From positions 21,436,822 to 21,500,821 of the forward strand of contig CAIIXF020000008.1 in assembly GCA_903813345.2 (NCBI GenBank): 64,000 nt of DNA. The letters run 5' to 3'. The translations under genes were made by a program, and so were the position numbers. This stretch comes from Owenia fusiformis. Lineage: Eukaryota > Annelida > Polychaeta > Sabellida > Oweniidae. How positions within the stretch are numbered: the first letter of the stretch is position 1; every line of letters starts with the position of its first letter. A model generated the notes under the pieces. That model was given only the letters and a program-made list of their open reading frames with translations. It had not been told where the DNA came from and made no database searches. Shown one piece after another: positions 1 through 11,349 of this stretch.

Positions 1-2264
1 TTAGGCCTGTTGTTATGGAAATTTTGAGATTTAAAGGGAAAATAGGTCTATATAATACCAATGAACTAAGTTCAAGTTGTGATATAGAGAAGGATTCCCT
101 CAGTTGTAAAGATATAATCTATGATAACTCAAATACCAGTTGATAGATTTAGGGAAAAAGGACTGCTCCAGAAGAAATTTGCATAGGACTGCTTTTTATT
201 TTGTCACTTTAGGCATAGGTGTAGATTTTCCAAAAGCAGAATTATTTCAATCATAAAATGTTATATGATGAGTGATTTGATAGAATAGTTTTTTAGTGAG
301 ATTTACTACTCCCAGTGTTGCTGACTTTCTAGTTTGACAGTTGTTTTATAGATATTCATTTCAAATCATTGTACAATAAAGCCTGCATAATTGAAACACA
401 TTTGATACCTCTAAAAAGTGTTCCACTTGGGAAGTGTTCCACTTATAGAGGTTCATTTAACATTAAGTCAGTCAGTTGGTCTTGGGACTCTCAAAAGTGT
501 TCTACTTCTAGAGTTGTTCTACTTTACAGGTTTCACTGTATGTGTGAACTGATATACTTTTCTCAAAACAAATGGAACAATGTCAGAAATTATCCTAAAT
601 TGGAAATATCTGTCAAGTATCAAGATTACAAGAATATTGATTTTTGAGAAATGTTTGATCTGAAGTGACTACCTGTCTGAAAATAGAAGCTTTCCTTGTT
701 ATTAGATCAAGATAGGAAATATGCCATTTCTTATATAATGTATACAGTCAGTGCATTTAAAACAAAAGATGAAAATGGGGTTATGTACATACAGTATAAC
801 CTATGTATGTGGAATGCCCTTGATTATGCCAAAAAGTGTTCCACTTGTGAGGTGCTTCATTGTGCATGAACTGAACTATATAATTTAACTGAACAACAAA
901 TTACAATTGTGTTTATATTGAAAGATAGCCTATTTGCAATTTACTTGAATTTAAGCATCTATAGAAATACAATGACCAGATTATTTTGAGGATATGTCAG
1001 AAATACTCCCTCTTGGGGGTCATAGCCACTACAACCTGTAAATTTGTTACTTTGATTTTAATAAAAAAAACATTTAAGTAAATTTAAATGAAACAAGAAA
1101 CAAAGATTTCTGAATGAAAATGGGTAGATGAAGTAAATGAAATTGCTTTAACTTGAAAAAGTCAGTCCTTTGGCTATAGCATGTAATTAGAGAGATCTAC
1201 TTTGGGAGCTTTAGATGAGGATTGATGATCCAACAATACACAAATTACCTACCTAACAACTAAATTAGATAGAAAAGCCATTTTCTGGGCTACCCTGTCC
1301 CATATTGCTATAGCAACTTAAACCGTAATTATAATTAGTGGTTATGTGAGACCTTAGTTGCATTGTGCAAATGCCGATTGGAGATTATTATGATCTGATT
1401 TTTTGACTCGCAGTTCTATTAATCAACCTGTTTGGGCATAAATTGTCATCGGGTCATTGTAATATAATTTTGACCATATTAGGTTCTACTACAGCTGTGT
1501 TATTCAGTGTCATCTTAATCCATAATATGACATAAGGAATGTACTAGTTTATATCGTGTCACATTCTGGTGATATTGTTTTATACAAGTACATTAATTTT
1601 TAGCAAGGTTTTGTAATATTTGCATTCATTAGGTGGTGCAGTCTGATGCTATTATACACATCAGACATTATTACATATTCAACAACATCAATCGGGAGCG
1701 AAGAGAGACATATTTATTCTCAATAGGAACCTTGTTCTACATATCACAAAATGGATACATACGTCAAACCCTTCTCAGAAGAGCACATCGATGGAAGTTA
1801 TGCAAATTCAATGGATTTATATTAACTGCACTTGAACCTTGCCAGTTATTGCTGAATGAATCCTTTATCAATTGCGTCTAGTTCTCGCAGCCTTTTGGGT
1901 TGTTTTCTCTATGGAATTAAAAAACGTATAGTGGCAATACCCCGCTGATGAGGATAATTGGATAACATTCCATATAGCTAGTAATATACTTCATGATAAA
2001 CAATGTTCCTTAAAGAATTGAACTATAGAGACAGTCCCATGGGATGGATGGAAATGTTAGACTGATATAACATTAGGCAATGTGTAATTAGGTAGTATTT
2101 TGAATAGTCTATTCATTTGTGATTATTTCCCTTGTGTAGATACAATATTTTGTTGACCGTTAACCTTTCATAATGCCACTTCTTGACAGTTAGTTGTATA
2201 TCATTTCAAAATATTTTCTCAACCAGAATGTACCTTATTCTCCCAGTTTTGCAATGTTTCACTA
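1..2264. other. Non-coding stretch left of the first repeat array
   Basis: AT-rich DNA with no exon I can support. It holds a short dispersed repeat near 395-540, listed separately. An open stretch at 1629-1881 follows an acceptor-like TTAG but has no usable donor. It is probably intron or upstream DNA of the MyTH4-FERM gene, whose first visible exon begins with a phase-2 acceptor at 11350. Confidence 0.4.
395..540. repeat. GTTCCACTT-rich dispersed repeat, copy 1
   Basis: Several short motifs reading AGTGTTCCACTTGGGA and variants lead to the end TTTCACTGTA. A clearly related copy lies at 29500-29669 and shares the central GAGGTTCATTTAACATTA and the same terminal TTTCAC(T/A)GTA. A third element at 62876 begins TACAGTAAAACCTGT, the inverse of that end. 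The three look like pieces of one short inverted-repeat DNA element family. No coding sequence is present. Confidence 0.55.
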
Positions 2265-3345
2265 TTTATCCCATCGAACAAACTTTGGAGGGATATAGGG
2301 AATGCCTCTGTCCGTCCGTACGTACATCCGTACGTACTCCCGTCCATCTGGGCAATAACTCAAATACCGTTGGCCCGATTTTGTTTATATTTTGTACACA
2401 TATACCCTATGGGGGTAGAAGTTCTGCTCGAAAGCCGATTTTCAAAATAGCGGCTCATTTCAAAATGGCGGCCATTTTAGTGCCGAATTTACAGTAATTT
2501 AGGTGCAATATGTAAAACTGTAATAGCAATATGTTTTAGATGTAAAAAAATGATATAGGACATTAATAAAGCTAGAAATGTAGATATTAAAGAAGCACAT
2601 GGCAGCCATCTTGAAAAATGGCGGCCTTTACTCGTTATTTTACGATTTTTAGTGTAACTCGAAAAGTAGTTGAGCGATTTTGTTCATATTTGGTATGTGA
2701 ATACTATAAACATTGCACACTGTCTAAAGACACTTTTGGTAGAAGGTGGCCATTTTAAAAAACGGCCGCCATTTTAACCTATTTTACTATAACTCGAAAA
2801 GTAGTGAAGCGATTTTGTTCATATTTGGTATGTGAATACTATAAGGATGGCACACTGTCTAATGACACTTTTGGTAGAAGGCGGCCATTTTTCAAAATGG
2901 CCGCCATTTTAACGTATTTTACTATAACTGGAAAAGTAGTGGAGCGATTTTGTTTATATTTGGTATGTGAATACTAAAAGCATGGTACACTGTCTAATGA
3001 CACTTTTGGTAGAAGGTGGCCATTTTGAAAAATGGCCCCATTTTAACGTATTTTACTATAACTTGAAAAGTAGTAGAGCGATTTTGTTCATATTTGGTAT
3101 GTTTCATATTTTATATGTGAATACTATAAGCATGGCACACTGTCTAATGACACTTGGGGTAGTAGGCGGCCATTTTTCAAAATGGCCGCCATTTTAACGT
3201 TTTTTACTATAACTCGAAAAGTAGTGGAGCGATTTTGTTCATATTTGGTATGTGAATACTATAAGTATGGCAAATGGTCTAATGACACTTTTGGTAGAAT
3301 GGGATTTGCTACGCTTTGGCGTTGCCGTTGTTCTGGTTCCATCTT
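2265..3345. repeat. Dispersed element with internal satellite array (about 135-bp units)
   Basis: The element starts TTATCCCATCGAAC, runs through a GTCCGTCCGTAC stretch and ends GGGATTTGCTACGCTTTGGC. The same two ends recur at 53621-54045 and in shorter form at 54068-54279, so it is a family. Between the ends lie about five tandem units of 134-150 bp (near 2673, 2809, 2943, 3078 and 3229). Each carries GCGATTTTGTTCATATTTGG, GGCACACTGTCTAATGACAC and a GGCCGCCATTTTAA motif. I see no conserved reading frame; short open stretches are by-products of the repeat. Confidence 0.75.
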
Positions 3346-3403
3346 ATCAAGTGGCCAGGTATAAGTGCATTTTCAACTTCATGTAAGTTGACCTTTATAT
3401 TTT

Positions 3404-3608
3404 GAGTACCTGATTGCTTTTTGAGCATTTTGAGTACCTGATTGCCTTTTGAGCATTTTGAGTACCTGATTGCTTATTTAGCATTTCGAGTACCTGATTG
3501 CTTTTTGAGCATTTTGAGTACCTGATTGCTTATTTAGCATTTCGAGTACCTGATTGCTTTTTGAGCATTTTGAGTACCTGATTGCTTATTTAGCATTTTG
3601 AGTATTGC
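3404..3608. repeat. 28-bp tandem repeat, seven units plus a partial one
   Basis: Units begin GAGTACCTGATTGC and are exactly 28 bp. Two variants, ending TTTTTGAGCATTTT and TTATTTAGCATTTC, alternate from the third unit on. This implies a 56-bp higher-order unit that has expanded. There are no unique spacers, so it is an ordinary minisatellite. Confidence 0.9.
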
Positions 3609-3963
3609 TTCAATTTCTAGGATTTGGTCACTGCATTTATTATACCAATGCATACTAAATGATACTGTTCCTTAGGAGGGCCCATAGCCAACGCTGACAT
3701 GTTACCCAGTATTGTTTTGGTTATATATATTTCTTAATTTGAACAAATAGATTAAGTCATCATTTTTTAATTTTTTTTATTTTCGATCTAGATCATCACC
3801 AAGAAGTCATTTTTCTTGTTTCTGGCAATCAGCGCTCAGTGTCTGTAACAGTTGTTACAATATTGTAACCATTTGCAAGTGGTGACATTTAATTGTTAAG
3901 TTTACTATTAAGACAGACCTACAGTATAACGCCAACCTTGAGACTTGTTTGTTTGCACATGGT

Positions 3964-4725
3964 GGCCCAAATGCCCTAATACGTCACTTCCGCTGAATAG
4001 AAAAAAGTAGTATTCAAAAATAAATGTAGTCCCAACACAATTGTGATCATGACGAGTCAGTAAGCTAGTATGTAGGCACAGTTGTCATCTTTTTGCAATG
4101 ACAACATGCCATTTCTTCTGAAAATGCGTTTATTTGGGTTATCTGAAGGAAAATTTCGAGTCAAGTGGCGCATTAATTTTGCCTTGATTTTTGTGAATTT
4201 CAATTTGTGTCGGCAGAGAGAGGGGGTAGTGTCACAATTGACCAATTATTTCAAAAAGTAGATGATTGGCCCCTATTGAGTTTTTTGTCAAGATGTAGCT
4301 TAGACATAGCTTTAGAACCTCAGATAGGCCAGTGGGGCCACATAAATCCATAACTCGAGATAAAAAGTCAGGCGTTTGCCCTTTTGCCCATTGACTAGTA
4401 TGGTGACGTGAATGGCCTTCAGGACTGCCAATAGATGGCATAAAATTCAGTGGGTTTAATAGCATACTTTAACATGTAAAAGTTGCTCCAAAAATCTTCC
4501 AAAATAAATTTTATTGAAAATATCCAAAACCTCATGATTTTGAATCTTAAAACATGTTTGTAAATAATAATGAAGGAAAATATGATATTTATTTGATATG
4601 TGTAGTGAATTTTAAGTTTTAAAACAGCAATATTTACACACAAACCAATGGGCCAGATGTGAAGAACAACCTAGTAGTTAACTGCCATCTATACGAGTCC
4701 TGGCTCCCATTAGGGCAGTTTGGCC
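3964..4725. mobile_element. TIR DNA element (MITE-like), longer copy
   Basis: The left end GGCCCAAATGCCCTAAT is mirrored by ATTAGGGCAGTTTGGCC at the right end (15 of 17 positions as terminal inverted repeats). The first 450 bp are, by eye, the same as 5589-6038 with no length difference. An identical 62-codon open stretch on the minus strand in both copies reflects that identity, not a gene. I cannot assign a superfamily because no clear target-site duplication is seen. Confidence 0.7.
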
Positions 4726-5588
4726 TATTGGTCACATGTGAGAGTGACCAACATTTTTTAAAACTACTCAGAATCGCCCAGAATTGAAGTTTATTAGTAC
4801 GAAACATATTCTGGACGTAGGCAAAAAGGGGAATTTTCATGAACAAATTTAAAGTTTTTGCTGAATCAGCAGTTTTCGCTTTTTACCCCAAAAACCACTG
4901 ATTTTGACGATATTTGGCCATAATTTCGTCCTTAGTGACCCCAAGATGTCATATGTTGTCGTAAATGGGAAAGCCAATGAGTTGCTGTTCATAATAAAGA
5001 TTGAATTTTCCATCTTTTGGTTTCTAGTAAAAAATGAAGGTACATATCAGGGGTACAGTCAGAGATTGGTCAGTTAAGTGTCAATTTTTGATGTATTTGT
5101 CCACTCTGAATGACCAAAATCGAGCTAAAACTATCTCAAAAGTCCCAATTCTCTAGGTCAGAGTCAAATCTGATCAAATTTGCCATCATTTTTCAAATCA
5201 GGAGGTTGTTGAATGAAATAAAATATCAAAAAAATGATAATTTTAGTAAAATTTTGCCTAAGTTGGCCAAATTTGCCCAATTTTCTGGTTCATGGTTCAG
5301 TGATTTTGGCTAAAAATCGCAATATGCAATGAAATACTCAATTTCTTGACACGACATTGTAAAATGTCACCATCAGGCAGTAGATTTCATGATGTAAATG
5401 AAAAACTAGTCAAATTTAAAGGAAAACCATTGGGTTCTTGGAAAAATGACCCCAGGGGTAATAAAGTAGCCATATTTTTCATAATTGCTGTCAGAATATT
5501 CTTAAACTGCACAAAACAACTTGAAAAACACTAGTAAATTGGAAAAATGCAATTTCAAGCCAGAAATCATCCAACCATGTTGCTATTA
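4726..5588. other. AT-rich spacer between the two TIR copies
   Basis: It contains repeated AAATTTG- and GGCC-bearing phrases but no recognisable gene. It may be older copies of similar elements; nothing in it can be supported as a feature. Confidence 0.3.
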
Positions 5589-6053
5589 GGCCCAAATGCC
5601 CTAATACGTCACTTCCGCTGAATAGAAAAAAGTAGTATTCAAAAATAAATGTAGTCCCAACACAATTGTGATCATGACGAGTCAGTAAGCTAGTATGTAG
5701 GCACAGTTGTCATCTTTTTGCAATGACAACATGCCATTTCTTCTGAAAATGCGTTTATTTGGGTTATCTGAAGGAAAATTTCGAGTCAAGTGGCGCATTA
5801 ATTTTGCCTTGATTTTTGTGAATTTCAATTTGTGTCGGCAGAGAGAGGGGGTAGTGTCACAATTGACCAATTATTTCAAAAAGTAGATGATTGGCCCCTA
5901 TTGAGTTTTTTGTCAAGATGTAGCTTAGACATAGCTTTAGAACCTCAGATAGGCCAGTGGGGCCACATAAATCCATAACTCGAGATAAAAAGTCAGGCGT
6001 TTGCCCTTTTGCCCATTGACTAGTATGGTGACGTGAATTAGGGCAGTTTGGCC
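5589..6053. mobile_element. TIR DNA element, internally deleted copy
   Basis: It has the same terminal inverted repeats as 3964-4725. It matches that copy for 450 bp, then jumps from GACGTGAAT directly to TAGGGCAGTTTGGCC, the shared right terminus. The 297 bp at about 4412-4708 of the longer copy are missing, with AT at the junction. This is the usual shape of a deletion derivative of a DNA transposon. Confidence 0.7.
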
Positions 6054-7212
6054 GGTGTTAGGATGCAAATCTATACCTCGAAGTCCGCCAGATTACTCAT
6101 TCTATTTGCTGCTACATTAAGCTAGGGTTGACATCAAATCATCAAATACAGTGAAACTGTAAACCTAGGAAATTTGTCCTCCAAACACTCGAATGTCTGT
6201 AACTCTTCATTGGCAAAATGAGGAAATTGGGTGCAATTGTGTTTCTTGATTGTTATGTTAACACCACAAAATGTTACTCATTTGTAACTATTTGTAAATG
6301 TTGCAAATTATCTGTGCCAATGACCTTTATTGGTTAACAGTGAAGTTTCATGCAGTCTGTCTCAGACTGAAGTCTTTTGTTCTGTGTTGATGTTTCTTTG
6401 TGAGGCCAATGTTATGGTACAATAAAGTAGCCATATCAATGTAGTTTATACCACCCCCCCCCCCAGTCTTCTAAAGGAGATCTTATAATCATGTAACCAA
6501 CATAAGTGGTGACATATTGTTATTGTCTCAAACTATTTTGTGGACAGTATTTGGTGTTCGGCATCTGTAACAAATGGCAGGTGGTAAAATTTTGCATGTT
6601 AATGCCTTGTTTAACATCTCGTTGTGTCCTCCATGTCTGCTGCATTAGACTGGACCATTTCATATCTCAACTTTGTCTCCTTTTATTTTTCTTCACCTTG
6701 TCTATGACTATTTCATGTCTGCAGTAACCTAATTTGCTTTAAGTTTTCCTATGAGTCAAAATTGAGTTTTTGCCATGTGTGACATTAATAGAAGAGGCGT
6801 TTATGCTTAGAATTAGATTCCAATATGGTGGGCTAATTACATTGAGTAAACATGTTAGACAAACCCAATACTTGTTCTCAATTATATCAATGAAAAAGAG
6901 GTAACATTGGAAGATAGATCCAACCTTAAACATATGAAAGCCCAATGTGAATGATACCTTATTTGCTGATTAGAAAACATTTTCAAAACTTATAAACACT
7001 CTTAACTGTTATGTATTTGGGCTTGGGTAAAAGAAAACAGTTTTAACTTTTAGCTAGTTCTTTGTTGAGAATTACATTCTGGATATTTTGGGTTTTGATA
7101 AGAATGGACCCCCCCCCCCTCCACACACACACAAGTAGAAAGGTTTTCCAGACTCCTGATCTCTGATTAATTAAATTGGCTCGTTGGTTCAGCCTGTCCA
7201 AGTTTCAGTGGT
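6054..7212. other. Non-coding stretch
   Basis: AT-rich DNA with a C-run near 6452 and a C-run plus CA dinucleotide run near 7089-7132. No exon or clear repeat family is visible; probably intronic or intergenic. Confidence 0.35.
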
Positions 7213-9158
7213 CAGGCCCGTAAGACACTTTTCTCCAAGGGGGGTGCTGTTTTAAGCTTACTAAAGAGAATATAAAATTGTCATTTTTTTGCCGCATAAA
7301 TCAAATCGCGTAAGACAGGGGGGGGGGTCAGTTACTCCCTATATTGGTTTGGAATTAACAAATGCAACTTCCAAATGTTCCAATTGTTTTGTGGGGGGTG
7401 TGAGGAGTGGTCCACTCCCCCTAGAAAATTTTACAGTTTTGAGATGCTATTTGATGCTTTCTGGGCACTTTCAAAGTGTAAGTTTCTAAGTAGTACGCCA
7501 CCACCACGGGAATAAGAGTTGAGTGAATAAAAAACCGAGCATTCAGGGGGGTCTGGGCTCCCCCAGGAAAATTTTGAAATTTGGTTGTATTTGGAGCGAA
7601 TTTGCAACCATCTGGTATGCCTGTGCGTTATGAGTCAATAAGAAAAATGTGAATTTTTTCAAATTCTTTTGGGGGTGTCAAAGAGGATGAGAAGGTGAAG
7701 TGGGGTGGGGTGCCAGGAGGGGAGCAAGGGGTTGTCCTCCAGAAACATTGACCATATCAAGGTGCTATTTGATGATGTCTGGGCACTTAAAAAATGTCTG
7801 AGACAATACATGAAATTCAGAATATTTTCTTTTGTTGTGTGGGGGATGTGAGGGGTGGCTAACTCTCCTAGAAAATTTTACAATTTAAAGATGATATTTG
7901 GTGCTTCTGGGCACTTTTAAAGTGTATTAGTCAATAAAAACATTGAAAAACAATCACATTTTTTTCAAATTTTGGGGGTGTCAAAGGGGGGGAGGGGTGC
8001 CACAGGGGGAGGTGGGGCTGGGGTGCCAGAGGGGGAGCAAGTGTTTGTCCCCCATATCAAAATTTACAATATCAAGGTGCTATTCGATGAAGTTTGGGCA
8101 CTTTAAAAGTGTCTGTGCCTAAAAGTGCCTATTTCCCAAGAAAATTTTACAATTTTAAGATGCTATTTGGTGCTTTCTAGGCACTTTCAAAGGGTATGAG
8201 TCAATAAAAAAATTTGAAAAATCTCAATGTTTTTTGGGGGGGGGTTGTTAAGGGAGGGGGGCTGCCAGAGGGGGAGGGGGAGTGGGGATGCCAGAGGGCG
8301 AGTAAGTGTTAGTGTTCCAGAATCATTAACTTTATCAAGGAGCTATTTGATGATGTCTGGGCAATTTAAAAGTGTCTGAGACAATACATAAAACAAATTC
8401 AGAACTTTTCCATTGTTTTGTTTGGGGTGTGAGGGGTGGCCCACTCCCCCTAGAAAATTTTACAATTTTACGACGCTATTTGGTGCTTTCTGGGCACTTT
8501 CAAAGTGTATGAGTCAATTAAAGAATTTGAGAAAATCACAATTTTTTTTGGGGGGGGGGTTCAAGGGGGGGGCGCAAGAGGGGGGGTTATGCAAGTGCAC
8601 GATGCAAGAGGGGGAGTAAGTCCCCCAGAAACACTAACTATATCAGATATTTGGGCACTTTAATTTTACAATTTTAAGATGCTATTTGGTGCTTTCTAGG
8701 CACTTTCAAAGGGTATGAGTCAATAAAAAAATTTGAAAAATCTCAATGTTTTTTGGGGGGGGGTTGTTAAGGGAGGGGGGCTGCCAGAGGGGGAGGGGGA
8801 GTGGAGATGCCAGAGGGCGAGTAAGTGTTAGTGTTCCAGAATCATTAACTTTATCAAGGAGCTATTTGATGATGTCTGGGCAATTTAAAAGTGTCTGAGA
8901 CAATACAAAACAAATTTAGAACTTTTCCATTGTTTTGTGGGGAGTGTGAGGGGTGGCCAATACCCCTAGAAAATTTTACAATTTTAAGATGCTATTTGGT
9001 GCTTTCTGGGTACTTTCAAAGTGTATGAGTCAATGAAAAAAAAATTACAAAAAAAATATTTTTCAAATTTTTTTTTTCAAATTTTTTTTGGGGGGTGACA
9101 AAGGGGGGTGCGGTCGCACCCACCGCACCCCCCCCCCCCCCCCCATCTGACGGCCCTG
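7213..9158. mobile_element. G-rich CAGG-ended element with internal tandem units
   Basis: The ends CAGGCCCGTAAGA and TCTGACGGCCCTG are imperfect inverted repeats, and both are flanked by GTGGT, a likely 5-bp target-site duplication. Inside are four to five diverged units of about 400-550 bp. Each contains AGAAAATTTTACAATTTTAAG, GTGCTTTCTGGGCACTTT, GTATGAGTCAATAAAAA and long G-runs. CAGG termini suggest a hAT-like non-autonomous element, but that is inference. No transposase frame is present. Confidence 0.6.
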
Positions 9159-11349
9159 GTGGTTGGCCCCAGATCTATTACTTTTCAGTAAGTGTCTCCA
9201 GCAGATATGCCATGCATTGATTGGTTTCTTTTAGCCATATAGAAATGACAAAAGAAGCCAAAGACGGATATTGTTAAAAGTCCACTTTGGTAAATTATGG
9301 ATCATCACGGATATCAGCCTTACTTAATTTAATCAATATTGTTTGAAATAAGAGGATGTTCATGCAGATAGTTTGTTGAAAGTGTTCCTATTTGCAAAGA
9401 ACAAAACACTGGGCACCCCTGTGAAATTGATCTGACAATCCCCCAAGATTAGCCAATAGTTTTTTGGGGAGTGAGGTAGAGCTTATTGGTCCCTTTTTAA
9501 TGGGCAAAATTTTCAAAAGGCCCAAAGTTTGCCATGGGAAAGAACTTCTGAATTCAAACATTTAACCTCCTCTATCTTGTTAATTTCCTGTTCTGCCCAT
9601 ATCATACTTATTTCTAATCGATTTGTTCACCAATTTTTTAATTTTTTTCACAAGACATAACATCAAAAATATTGGTAGTGTATATGACTTATTAAGACTT
9701 ATCTTATTTAAATTAACCTGGCTTGTTTGTTTGTTTCTTCTATTAGGATTGCTTTTATCTGTTATTGTTATCTATTATTGTTTTATCTATGTAAAATTGA
9801 GGTTTTGTATATCTTATGAAATAGAAAGTCTAAGATGTGTTTGTTCCTCATTAAAATTGAATCAACAATCGCAATTCTCCAATAAATGCTAAATGTGGTC
9901 ACTGCCAAAGATATCAATTGCTTTGTAATTTCAGTCTTTTACACCCTGAACACAAATTAGGCAAATATTCAAACTGTGTCCACTGAGCATCTTAAAAAAA
10001 TTATCTGGAAAACTCATTAGTCATTTAACAGGCCATTAATCATAGGATTTTGGTCTTCATATCACTTATTTAATTGAACTGTCTTAGTTTGAAGACAATG
10101 AAGGCTCAAATCAACAGTCAAACAGAATATCTCTTTGAAGCTATTAGTTTCACTTAATTAAGAAGCTTTAACTAAAGATTACTTTGTTTTTGTTTTGAAG
10201 GACAAATCATATGTTAGTGCTGATATAAAATGTCGTTTCCATCTTTTGACCATGTCATTGTGTTAATGTGTTTATTGGAAAGATGAACAGAATGATGTTC
10301 AGGAATGGTTTACACTGGTAGAAATGGAGATATGATCCAAGGGCTGACCCACCCTTTTTGGTGAACCTTCCAAAATGTTTTAGGCTCGTGTACCTCATTT
10401 TGCTAGAAAATTGGCCTGTTTGAAAAATGAGCTTTCATCTTGGACAGGTTGGACAAAATTTTGAAAAAGTGTCTATAAAGAATTTCAAAAATCATTTTAA
10501 GGTCCCTCTTCTCAATTTCCAGTACATCTTCTGGATGAGATGAACAGAAATGTCATTGGAATTGTCCCTTCTGTGAATTGTTGACAAATGCTTTGCCAAA
10601 CATGAAGAGGTCTCTGATATTTCATTCCATGTAAAGGATAAATAATATAAACAAAAATGTCATTGTATCCTAGGTCACCCTTTACATTAATAACATTACA
10701 GTACGTTGGAATTGCCCCCTCTTCAATCTAATTAACATGCAGACAGTCTCAATTTTTATTAATTACCTTTGCTGGAATAGTTATAAATTAAGACCTCCAA
10801 GTGCAAAGAGACCTTTCAGATATTCAGTTAGCTGTAATAGCCATGTAAATTTCAACGAAACTGTTACGTTAATGAAGATAATGGCATTAATGTTGTGAAG
10901 TTTATCACTGTTCCGCCATGATGTTTCATTTACACGCTAACTTTCCCGACATTGTACACGGAATGATTAAATAAATAACAGATACCTGAGTCTAGTAGCA
11001 TGACATGAGAACTATAGCTTGCTATTAATATATAAGAGGTTTTTCATTAGTCACATCATGGTTCACTGTTTGCTAATAAATGTTCTGTTTTTATTATTGT
11101 ATAATTGCCAGGGTGATAATGTGCATGTTAAATCATTCATATGTTCCTCATAAAAAATCTGAAAATGTATGGCAGATTAACTGCTGATTATGGTTCATTG
11201 TAAAAGTGGCAGCTACAGAGGGTCTCTTAAATCATTCATATGCAAATTCTGAAAAATGGCAAAACAATTGCCGATATTGGTATAGAGAACACAATGTAAT
11301 ATGTGAGATGTGAGTCGCTAATGAAAGTGCTTTTTTGCTGTATCTCCAG
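9159..11349. other. AT-rich non-coding stretch, probably intron
   Basis: No exon or repeat family is recognised. It ends in the polypyrimidine tract and acceptor (GCTGTATCTCCAG) of the large exon at 11350. That acceptor is in phase 2, so an upstream exon is expected outside what I can identify. Confidence 0.4.

Noticed and set aside
1629-1881. 82-codon open stretch after TTCATTAG as an upstream exon (neck/IQ-like HIRHYY, RRAHRWKL)
   Set aside because: No in-frame consensus donor before the stop and no clear homology.
3404-3608. Regular 28-bp repeats as a CRISPR array
   Set aside because: Units are head-to-tail without unique spacers, and the genome is eukaryotic.
4057-5870. Identical 62-residue minus-strand peptides at two places
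   Set aside because: They are the same piece of the duplicated TIR element, not a conserved gene.
3964-6038. 450-bp direct repeats 1.2 kb apart read as terminal repeats of one retroelement
   Set aside because: Each repeat sits inside its own pair of inverted termini (GGCC...GGCC), the second with an internal deletion. Nothing between them codes. Two DNA-element copies explain it better.
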